Assembly: GCA_900313545.1 (NCBI GenBank)
Contig: OMRS01000363.1
Location: forward strand, 1-13,299
Source of the DNA: an uncultured Eubacteriales bacterium
GTDB lineage: Bacteria; Bacillota_A; Clostridia; Christensenellales; Aristaeellaceae
DNA: 13,299 bases
Direction of reading: 5' to 3'
In this document: piece after piece, positions 9,118 through 13,299 of the stretch
Layout: each line of letters begins with the position of its first letter
How positions within the stretch are numbered: position 1 is the stretch's first letter
Position numbers and translations under genes: made by a program
Notes under the pieces: generated by a model
What the model was told of the DNA's origin: nothing
Seen by the model: only the letters and a program-made list of their open reading frames with translations
Database searches by the model: none

Positions 9118-9125
9118 GTTGTATG

Positions 9126-9130
9126 CCTCC
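9126..9130 (-). promoter_or_regulatory. Shine-Dalgarno site fixing the GTG start of the MMPL gene
   Basis: GGAGG on the minus strand, 8 nt before the GTG at 9117-9115. A second in-frame GTG 9 nt later and an ATG 21 nt later have worse spacing. No comparable site precedes the more upstream ATG at 9204, which lies within the -35 region of the gene's own promoter. Confidence 0.75.
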
Positions 9131-9154
9131 AATCTATAGATAATGAACACGGTG

Positions 9155-9183
9155 TTGACTAACTTTACGGCAGGAATTATAAT
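9155..9183 (+). promoter_or_regulatory. Strong sigma-A promoter toward the TetR gene
   Basis: TTGACT (9155-9160), 17-bp spacer, TATAAT (9178-9183): 11 of 12 consensus bases with ideal spacing. RNA would start near 9190 and read through the palindrome at 9218-9233 before the TetR start at 9309. Its -10 overlaps the -10 of the opposed exporter promoter. Confidence 0.75.
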
Positions 9184-9204
9184 GAGTCGTGTGATTAAAA
9201 ACAA
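9176..9204 (-). promoter_or_regulatory. Promoter of the MMPL/LxxG operon
   Basis: On the minus strand TTGTTT (9199-9204), 17-bp spacer, TATAAT (9176-9181). It gives a leader of about 52 nt before the GTG start. The octamer ATTATAAT contains a perfect -10 on both strands, so this promoter and the plus-strand one cannot both be occupied. The 9218-9233 palindrome lies 13 bp upstream of this -35. Confidence 0.65.
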
Positions 9205-9217
9205 TAATCAGATTTGG

Positions 9218-9233
9218 TAACAAACGTTTGTTA
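9218..9233. promoter_or_regulatory. Probable TetR-family operator
   Basis: TAACAAACGTTTGTTA is a perfect 16-bp palindrome in the divergent region between the MMPL and TetR genes, the usual place and size for a TetR-dimer operator. It is AT-rich against a GC-rich background. It sits just downstream of one plus-strand promoter, 1 bp from the -35 of a second candidate, and upstream of the exporter -35. Confidence 0.75.
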
Positions 9234-9234
9234 A

Positions 9235-9264
9235 TCGACAGTTCGGGTCACCGGACCGGATAAT
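9235..9264 (+). promoter_or_regulatory. Alternative promoter of the TetR gene
   Basis: TCGACA (9235-9240), 18-bp spacer, GATAAT (9259-9264): 5/6 matches in each box. It lies closer to the TetR start than the stronger promoter at 9155-9183, and its -35 abuts the palindrome, so a bound regulator would block it directly (autorepression). Weaker evidence than the upstream promoter. Confidence 0.4.
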
Positions 9265-9308
9265 CAACACAAAACGGGAAAACTGTTCAGAAAGAAGGAC
9301 TGAAGGAC

Positions 9309-9965
9309 ATGGCCCAGGAGAAAAAGGAGGACCGCAGGGTGCGGCGGACGCGGAAGCTTCTGACGCAGGCGCTGACGAAGCTGCTGCAGGAGAAGCAGGC
9401 CAACGAGATCACGGTCAAGGAGCTGACCGATCTGGCGGACATGAACCGCGGCACGTTCTACATGTACTACAGGGACATCTACGACATGCTCGAAAAGACG
9501 CAGGATGAGATGTTTGAAAAGCTCAATGAGATCTTCGCCCTGCGCGAAGACGGGGAGGTGACCGAACAGACCAAGCCTATCCTGCTGGACCTGTTCCGGT
9601 TCATCGGGGAGCACAGGGAAATGTGCCGCGTGCTGCTCAGCCCGAACGGGGACATGAGCTTTCTGCACCGGCTCAACGAGGTGCTGAGGGAAAAGTGCCT
9701 GCACCTGTACCTGGATTCTGAACCGGTGGCCAATGACGAGGAGTTTGACTACCGCTACAGCTTCGTGGTCTATGGCTGCGCGGGCCTCATCCGGGCATGG
9801 GTGGGCAACGACTGCGGCGAAACGCCGGAAAAAATGGCGGAGCTGGCCAGCCGCCTGATCATCAGCGGCGGGATCCGCCAGGCGTCCGTTCCGGAACGGG
9901 ACGGAAGGGGAGGGAAACAGGCGCCGGGCCGGGAAGCCGGGGCAGGGGATCCCTCCGGGCGGTGA
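9309..9965 (+). CDS. TetR-family transcriptional regulator
   Basis: DNA-binding repressor-type protein, 218 residues, acting as a dimer in the cytoplasm. Residues 10-60 form the TetR helix-turn-helix domain, with the recognition segment NRGTFYMYYRDIYDML at 46-61. Residues 75-190 are the helical ligand and dimer domain. It looks like the clostridial group with a C-terminal domain similar to dihydroxyacetone-kinase regulators, but the ligand cannot be read from sequence. The last 25 or so residues are a Gly/Pro/Arg-rich tail beyond the normal fold. The start is ATG 9309 with AGAAGGA (9293-9299) 9 nt upstream. It is divergent from the MMPL operon and shares a control region with a perfect palindrome, so it most likely controls the exporter and itself. 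No T-tract terminator follows; it converges on the substrate-binding-protein gene and may use that hairpin. Confidence 0.92.
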   Translation: MAQEKKEDRRVRRTRKLLTQALTKLLQEKQANEITVKELTDLADMNRGTFYMYYRDIYDMLEKTQDEMFEKLNEIFALREDGEVTEQTKPILLDLFRFIGEHREMCRVLLSPNGDMSFLHRLNEVLREKCLHLYLDSEPVANDEEFDYRYSFVVYGCAGLIRAWVGNDCGETPEKMAELASRLIISGGIRQASVPERDGRGGKQAPGREAGAGDPSGR

Positions 9966-10089
9966 CTGTTCGCAAAAGAGGAAAGGCGGGAACCTTCCAC
10001 CGCGGTCATATGAAATCAGAAGAAACATGCACCGGGGCGGAATGCGGGCAAGGGCGTTTCGTCTCAGGACAATGCGGGCACTGAGAATG

Positions 10090-10137
10090 AAAAAAGCCCT
10101 CTGCCGCCTTCCCCGTCAGGGGAAGGCGGCAGAGGGC
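10090..10137 (-). terminator. Strong Rho-independent terminator of the substrate-binding-protein gene
   Basis: A perfect 19-bp stem (10096-10114 with 10119-10137) closes a 4-nt loop (gtca). It is followed on the minus strand by TTTTTT (10095-10090). It lies 43 nt past the stop at 10181. On the plus strand the same hairpin follows the TetR gene but lacks a T-tract. Confidence 0.95.
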
Positions 10138-10180
10138 GGAACCGTCAGGAGCGGTCCTTTGGCCGGGTGCGTCAGGGGCA

Positions 10181-11251
10181 TCATTTTCCCGCAAAGGCGC
10201 GGGGGGCATCCGGATGGTCCTTTGAAACCACCGCCGAAATATGGTCCGTGTAGTAGGACCCGGTGAGGATGGCCTCTTCGGGCGTGTCCCGCTGTCCGAA
10301 GGCGTACTGAACGTCGACGAGCGTGAGGATTTTCCGGAAGACGGAGACTTCTTCCTCAGACATCCCGGATTCCAGGCTCAGCATTCTTTCATCGTAGCTT
10401 TCATTGGACAGGGCGGCAGGCTCGCGGGCGAGGCTGTTGGTTCTTGCCCAGAACACGGCATCGACTGCGCCGCTGGCCAGGGCGGAGGAACGCCCGATGC
10501 TGTCCAGGACCACCAGCTGGATGTTCTTCCCGATACGGCGGCTGATTTCAGCCAGAACCGCCGTGTTGAAACCCGCCGGGGTACCGTCGGGGGAGACATA
10601 ATCCATGGGCGGAAGCGAACCGGTCACGGCGACCTTCAGTGTCTTGGCTCCCTGGATGACGGGCATTTTGACCGGGGAAATCTCTCCTCCGTCGGTGAAC
10701 TCCGTGATCTGTTCATGCACCAGCTTTTCAAGCGTGCCGTCCGCCTTCATGTCAGAGATGGCGGCGTCAAACTCATCCCGCAGCGCTTTATTGGTCTCAA
10801 GCATCATGAAGGCATAGTCATTTGAGAGGATGCCGTCCCTCATTCGCTGCGCAAACGGGCTGCTGGTCTTTTCCGGCAGGTCGATCATCCGGAACAGTCC
10901 CTCCGAGGTCGCGCACAGATAATCCGCGGTGGTCGAGTTGATGATCATGGTGCTGATCTCCCCTGCCTCAAGGGCCATGATCAGCGTATCCAGCGTGTCG
11001 TAGTAGGTGACGGTGACCACCAGGTCCGAGTCGCCGTTTGAAAACGCATACCCGGCGTTGTTGTCCTTTTTCATTTGCAGAATGGCAAGGCGGACGCTCA
11101 GCAGATAGCTCACCATCTGATCCTCGCTGAAATTCAGCATGGTGAGCACACCGGTGTCTGAAGCCCAGGAAAGGTAATTGACGAGGGCGGATGCGCCGGC
11201 GGCACAGGTGCAAAGGACGATGGCGAGAAGGAGCGGGATCAGTTTTTTCAT
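10181..11251 (-). CDS. Exported substrate-binding-like protein with permuted half-domain order
   Basis: Predicted extracytoplasmic solute-binding protein, 356 residues. It begins MKKLIPLLLAIVLC and has a Sec signal peptide with a likely cut after ASA (residue 22); Cys14 and Cys16 do not form a proper lipobox. Residues 83-182 resemble the end of a family 3 binding protein: YDTLDTLIMALEAGEIS, then ALRDEFDAAISDMKADGTLEKL. Residues 204-270 resemble the beginning of one: LKVAVTGSLPPMDYVSPDGT, then AGFNTAVLAEISRRIGK, then ALASGAVDAVF. The usual order of halves is therefore reversed. I recall similar proteins in gut Clostridia, so this may be a family trait and not damage. The start is ATG 11251, with GGAGG 5 nt upstream and a promoter 67 bp upstream; the frame stays open to 12115 but is not protein-like there. 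The unit is single-gene and no permease or ATPase is in view. The ligand is unknown. Confidence 0.85.
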   Translation of the reverse strand: MKKLIPLLLAIVLCTCAAGASALVNYLSWASDTGVLTMLNFSEDQMVSYLLSVRLAILQMKKDNNAGYAFSNGDSDLVVTVTYYDTLDTLIMALEAGEISTMIINSTTADYLCATSEGLFRMIDLPEKTSSPFAQRMRDGILSNDYAFMMLETNKALRDEFDAAISDMKADGTLEKLVHEQITEFTDGGEISPVKMPVIQGAKTLKVAVTGSLPPMDYVSPDGTPAGFNTAVLAEISRRIGKNIQLVVLDSIGRSSALASGAVDAVFWARTNSLAREPAALSNESYDERMLSLESGMSEEEVSVFRKILTLVDVQYAFGQRDTPEEAILTGSYYTDHISAVVSKDHPDAPRAFAGK

Positions 11252-11317
11252 GGTTTCCTCCGGCTGGTCTGGAATGGAAGGGGCATGCGGGACTGCGGAA
11301 AATATAAACCTTTTGGA

Positions 11318-11346
11318 ATTATACATGAACGACATGCGGATGACAA
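11318..11346 (-). promoter_or_regulatory. Promoter of the substrate-binding-protein gene
   Basis: On the minus strand TTGTCA (11341-11346), 17-bp spacer, TATAAT (11318-11323): 11 of 12 consensus bases. RNA would start near 11311, giving a 60-nt leader before ATG 11251. It settles the gene's start against the much longer open frame. Confidence 0.8.
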
Positions 11347-11603
11347 ACATTATTACAGTCCGGGGCAGCTCCGGACGGAGGAGAAGTCCCCGGAGGAGAC
11401 GGGCCATGCATTCCGTGACCTGCGGGGCGTGGAAGGTGCGCGAAAAGGAACCGTGACCGCGGCTTTGGGATGCCGTCCCGGGTCTTCCCGTGAACCCTTT
11501 GGGCAGGGGACCTTTTTTCACCCTCCCGAAGGATGGCGCGTTCATCCTGTTCCCGGGAATTCCGCGCCATGGGCGCCCCGGGAAGGCTGGTCCGAAAAAG
11601 GTG

Positions 11604-11642
11604 AAAAAAATCGGGCGCATGTGACAAAATGTCACACGCCCG
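11604..11642 (-). terminator. Orphan Rho-independent terminator, source transcript unknown
   Basis: The hairpin is built from CGGGCG/CGCCCG (11612-11617 with 11637-11642) and TGTGACA/TGTCACA (11620-11626 with 11630-11636), with a 2-nt bulge and an AAA loop. On the minus strand it is followed by A and then TTTTTTT (11610-11604). No minus-strand gene lies upstream of it up to the window's right end. It lies about 260 bp upstream of the substrate-binding-protein promoter. Confidence 0.65.
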
Positions 11643-11879
11643 GGAAGGCGGACATGCGGGGAAAGGGCAGCGGCCTGAAGCTCCTTCAGGGGACTCCGCC
11701 AGGCCCGGGGCAAAGAGGGCCATGCTGGCAGGTGAGGGAAAAGCGCTTTATTGCGGTAGGTGAAAAGGAACGCCGGGTGGAAGAAGCACCCCGGGGACCG
11801 CCTGCCTTCACTCGGCTCGGGACGCGGGGGGATACGCCCAAAGGGGAACAGCACGCCTGTACGTGGAAAACGGCATATC

Positions 11880-11908
11880 TTGCATTTTTGGAACGGGCGC
11901 TGTACAAT
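11880..11908 (+). promoter_or_regulatory. Plus-strand sigma-A promoter, distal
   Basis: TTGCAT (11880-11885), 17-bp spacer, TACAAT (11903-11908). No coding region starts soon after. It could begin a small RNA near 11915 or a very long leader to the gene at 12545. Confidence 0.55.
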
Positions 11909-12128
11909 GTGTAGCCGCTGAGCTGCCCCGGAGGAGCCCCGGACCCGGAAGGCGGGCTTCCCTTTATCGCCCATGCTGCATGTTGAACGTGCCGGCTTGA
12001 AAAGGGAAATGGCTGCCTGCGGGGGCTCCGGCTGTGTCATAAAGGCGGGGTGGCCGGGCGGCAGACGGATGGCTTTTTCCCCCCTCGATGCGGACCGGGC
12101 CAGGGTGAAAAACACCCATGCGGATTGC

Positions 12129-12157
12129 TTGCATACTCCGGCTGATTGCAGTATAAT
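12129..12157 (+). promoter_or_regulatory. Plus-strand sigma-A promoter upstream of the phasin-like gene
   Basis: TTGCAT (12129-12134), 17-bp spacer, TATAAT (12152-12157), with a perfect -10. RNA would start near 12164, about 380 nt before ATG 12545. A weaker extended -10 (TGATATGAT, 12291-12299) lies closer to the gene and could be an extra start. Confidence 0.65.
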
Positions 12158-12163
12158 CGCACC

Positions 12164-12544
12164 TGTTATTGCCGACCGGATGGATTGACCGTTCCGTACC
12201 GATCCTTCGGGCCGTTACGGATCCCCCCAGGACCGGGATTCCGGATTCAGGCCCCTTTCCTGTCAGGGTCGCGGGCTTCTGTCGTTTTGCTGATATGATG
12301 AGCCGTTTGTAAAGGGATGCGGTCCGTGGTGTCACCCCGTTATTTACCCCGCTGCCCGAACCGCGGGAGCGGACATCGCCGTCATCCTGAATGGTTTTCC
12401 GCATTCCCGGAAAGCGGGAGATGGTGCTGAAGCCCTCCGGCTTCGACATCTGCAGTACACCGGGCAGCTTGAATAAGCTGATGCTTAGCTGGTGAAGCTT
12501 ATGTTTATCCCATATCACCCAAATATTGAAAGGAGAAAACAACA
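12164..12544 (+). promoter_or_regulatory. Long candidate structured 5' leader of the phasin-like gene
   Basis: If transcription starts at the 12129 promoter, the leader is about 380 nt. It opens with a composite hairpin: TCCGTA (12193-12198) pairs with TACGGA (12216-12221) around CCGA-tcct-TCGG (12199-12210). Later come GAAGCC-ctcc-GGCTTC (12429-12444) and ATAAGCT/AGCTTAT (12473-12479 with 12496-12502). I cannot match it to a known riboswitch class, and GC-rich DNA forms hairpins readily. Confidence 0.35.
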
Positions 12545-13090
12545 ATGAGCAACATGATGAAGGGCTTTATGCCGCTGTTCCCCTGGATGGAGATGCCTTC
12601 TTTCGACTGGTCCGCCAAGAAGAACGACCACAAGGACAAATGGAAGAAGTTCAAGTCCGATATGGAAAAGTATGCGGAGCAGATGCAGGAAATGCAGGAA
12701 GCGGCCATTGAAAACTACAGGAAGCAGTGGGGCAAGTTCTTTGAGCAGATGATGGAGATGGAAGATATTTTCATCGCTTCCCTGCCCGATGAGGTTCCCT
12801 CCATGCCTGGCGTGCCCGAAGCCCTCAAGCCCACGAAGACCCCCCGCGAAGTGATGAAGAAGGTCAAGGAGTTCCAGGAGACTGCGAACGACCATGCCGT
12901 GAAGCAGGCCGATACCTTCGTTGATTTCTGCAAGAAGGGCCAGAAGGAAGTCAAGAAGGCTGTGACCGAAGCCGTGAAGACCGCCGAGGAGAACATCGAG
13001 AAGGTCGAGAAGAAGGTCGAGGAGAACATCGAGAAGGTCGAGAAGAAGGCTGAGGAAGAGAAGCCCGCTGAGGAGAAGGCCAACGCGTAA
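12545..13090 (+). CDS. Phasin-like, highly charged helical protein of unknown function
   Basis: Small protein of 181 residues with no signal peptide or membrane helix. Residues 1-25 are Met/Phe/Pro/Trp-rich (MMKGFMPLFPWMEMPSFDW). Residues 28-76 form an amphipathic helix rich in Lys, Glu and Met. A Pro-rich hinge (80-97, SLPDEVPSMPGVPEALKP) follows. Residues 100-165 form a second long helix that ends in two copies of the 11-residue unit EENIEKVEKKV/A. The tail is Glu/Lys/Ala-rich. Helix-hinge-helix architecture and charge recall phasins and other surface-coating proteins, but no signature motif proves this and no PHA genes are nearby. The start is ATG 12545, with AAGGAG (12530-12535) 9 nt upstream. 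Its AAG/GAG-rich codons differ in look from the surrounding GC-rich genes and may reflect strong expression. It has its own promoter and terminator. It could also be a cytoskeletal or stress coiled-coil protein. Confidence 0.8.
   Translation: MSNMMKGFMPLFPWMEMPSFDWSAKKNDHKDKWKKFKSDMEKYAEQMQEMQEAAIENYRKQWGKFFEQMMEMEDIFIASLPDEVPSMPGVPEALKPTKTPREVMKKVKEFQETANDHAVKQADTFVDFCKKGQKEVKKAVTEAVKTAEENIEKVEKKVEENIEKVEKKAEEEKPAEEKANA
12985..13049 (+). repeat. 33-bp tandem repeat, two copies, in the coiled-coil tail
   Basis: Bases 12985-13016 and 13018-13049 are identical over 32 nt at a 33-bp period, encoding the 11-residue unit EENIEKVEKKV/A twice. Identity at the DNA level, including third positions, points to recent duplication within the gene. 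Eleven-residue periodicity fits a hendecad coiled coil or a lipid-surface helix. Confidence 0.9.
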
Positions 13091-13218
13091 GCTTTGTGCC
13101 GGAGGCTGACTCCCGTTGCTTTGCATAAGGCGGAGGATGGGTGATATCCCTTTCCGCCCGCACGTGCGCAGCGCATGCTGAAATGACCTGTATACCCGGG
13201 AAAAGCCGGTTCCATATG

Positions 13219-13262
13219 AAAGCCAGGAAACGAGGCGGATCGTTTCCTGGCTTTTCTGTTTT
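13219..13262 (+). terminator. Rho-independent terminator of the phasin-like gene
   Basis: A perfect 14-bp stem, AAAGCCAGGAAACG (13219-13232) with CGTTTCCTGGCTTT (13241-13254), closes an 8-nt loop and is followed by TCTGTTTT. It lies about 130 nt past the stop codon. The stretch between (13091-13218) holds a second, interrupted hairpin (GGCGGA/TCCGCC near 13122-13155) and no gene. Confidence 0.9.
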
Positions 13263-13299
13263 CCGGCGCCCCGTGTTTCCCCCGGGAGGTCTTGCAGAA

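Larger units (their letters stand above)
11347..12544. other. Long gene-free region with promoters and RNA hairpins
   Basis: About 1.2 kb with no convincing protein gene. The open frames here (for example 11285-11914 plus and 11964-12545 minus) lack Shine-Dalgarno sites, family motifs and protein-like composition. It holds an orphan minus-strand terminator (11604-11642), a perfect 7-bp hairpin CCTGAAG-ctc-CTTCAGG (11674-11690) with an alternative pairing GGCCTG/CAGGCC (11672-11677 with 11700-11705), two plus-strand promoters (11880, 12129), and a structured leader before the phasin-like gene. I see no tRNA, rRNA, insertion sequence or CRISPR array. Confidence 0.6.

Noticed and set aside
6952..9162. 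736-residue open frame on the plus strand
   Set aside because: Shadow of the MMPL gene. It is His/Gln/Asp/Gly-rich without domains, whereas the minus strand encodes clear membrane helices and paired Asp-Tyr motifs.
9118..9204. N-terminal extension of the MMPL protein to ATG 9204
   Set aside because: It would begin inside the -35 box of the gene's own promoter and has no Shine-Dalgarno site. The GTG at 9117 has GGAGG at 8 nt.
9264..10028. 254-residue minus-strand frame antisense to the TetR gene
   Set aside because: Shadow of the TetR coding region. The plus strand has the helix-turn-helix and a proper start site.
10096..10137. Long perfect inverted repeat considered as a transposon end or attachment site
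   Set aside because: The tetraloop and the T-tract on one side, 43 nt past a stop codon, make it an ordinary terminator. No transposase or target duplication is visible.
11285..11914. 209-residue plus-strand frame
   Set aside because: No Shine-Dalgarno site or motif. It begins opposite the substrate-binding-protein promoter and reads through the orphan terminator hairpin.
11252..12115. Upstream extension of the substrate-binding-protein frame (644 residues in total)
   Set aside because: The extra 288 residues are not protein-like and cross the orphan terminator and the gene's promoter. ATG 11251 has a Shine-Dalgarno site and begins a signal peptide.
11964..12545. 193-residue minus-strand frame
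   Set aside because: Opposite the leader and ribosome binding site of the phasin-like gene, with no recognisable domain and no upstream ribosome binding site. It could explain the orphan terminator but looks non-coding.
12515..13126. 203-residue Leu-rich minus-strand frame that resembles a membrane protein
   Set aside because: It is the complement of Lys/Glu codons of the coiled-coil gene (AAG and GAG read backwards as Leu codons CTT and CTC), which produces false hydrophobic repeats.

Overview
The window is GC-rich DNA that reads like a Bacillota/Clostridia genome. Its promoters are sigma-A type (TTGACT-17-TATAAT, TTGTCA-17-TATAAT), its Shine-Dalgarno sites are AAGGAGG-like with 5-10 nt spacing, and its terminators are hairpins with T-tracts. 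The protein families (an MMPL exporter with a YhgE/Pip-like LxxG-repeat partner, and a permuted-looking substrate-binding protein) recall gut or rumen Clostridia. That placement is an inference from style and family memory, not a search result.

Layout. (1) 1-5230, minus strand: the first 1743 residues of a nonribosomal peptide synthetase with order C-A-PCP-C-A, running off the left edge inside the second adenylation domain. It has its own extended -10 promoter. (2) 5231-5585: intergenic, holding the NRPS promoter and the terminator of the next operon. (3) 5586-9117, minus strand: a two-gene export operon. A 688-residue MMPL/RND permease with a GTG start comes first, followed 19 nt later by a 481-residue secreted LxxG-repeat protein. 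(4) 9118-9308: a divergent control region with two opposed promoters that share one -10 box, plus a perfect 16-bp palindrome. (5) 9309-9965, plus strand: a TetR-family regulator. (6) 10181-11251, minus strand: a monocistronic substrate-binding protein with a clear promoter and a 19-bp-stem terminator. (7) 11252-12544: about 1.3 kb without a convincing gene, but with two good plus-strand promoters, a structured leader and an orphan minus-strand terminator. (8) 12545-13090, plus strand: a charged, coiled-coil, phasin-like small protein with an 11-residue tandem repeat, ended by a 14-bp-stem terminator.

How the parts may work together. The TetR protein most likely controls the exporter operon through the palindrome. 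The exporter lies directly upstream of the NRPS on the same strand, separated only by a terminator, so it is a plausible route out for the NRPS product. The NRPS opens with an intact condensation domain and no loading module, which fits N-acylated short peptides. The part that would name the product (end of module 2 and the release domain) is outside the window. The very long plus-strand open frames over the NRPS and MMPL genes are codon-register shadows, not genes.
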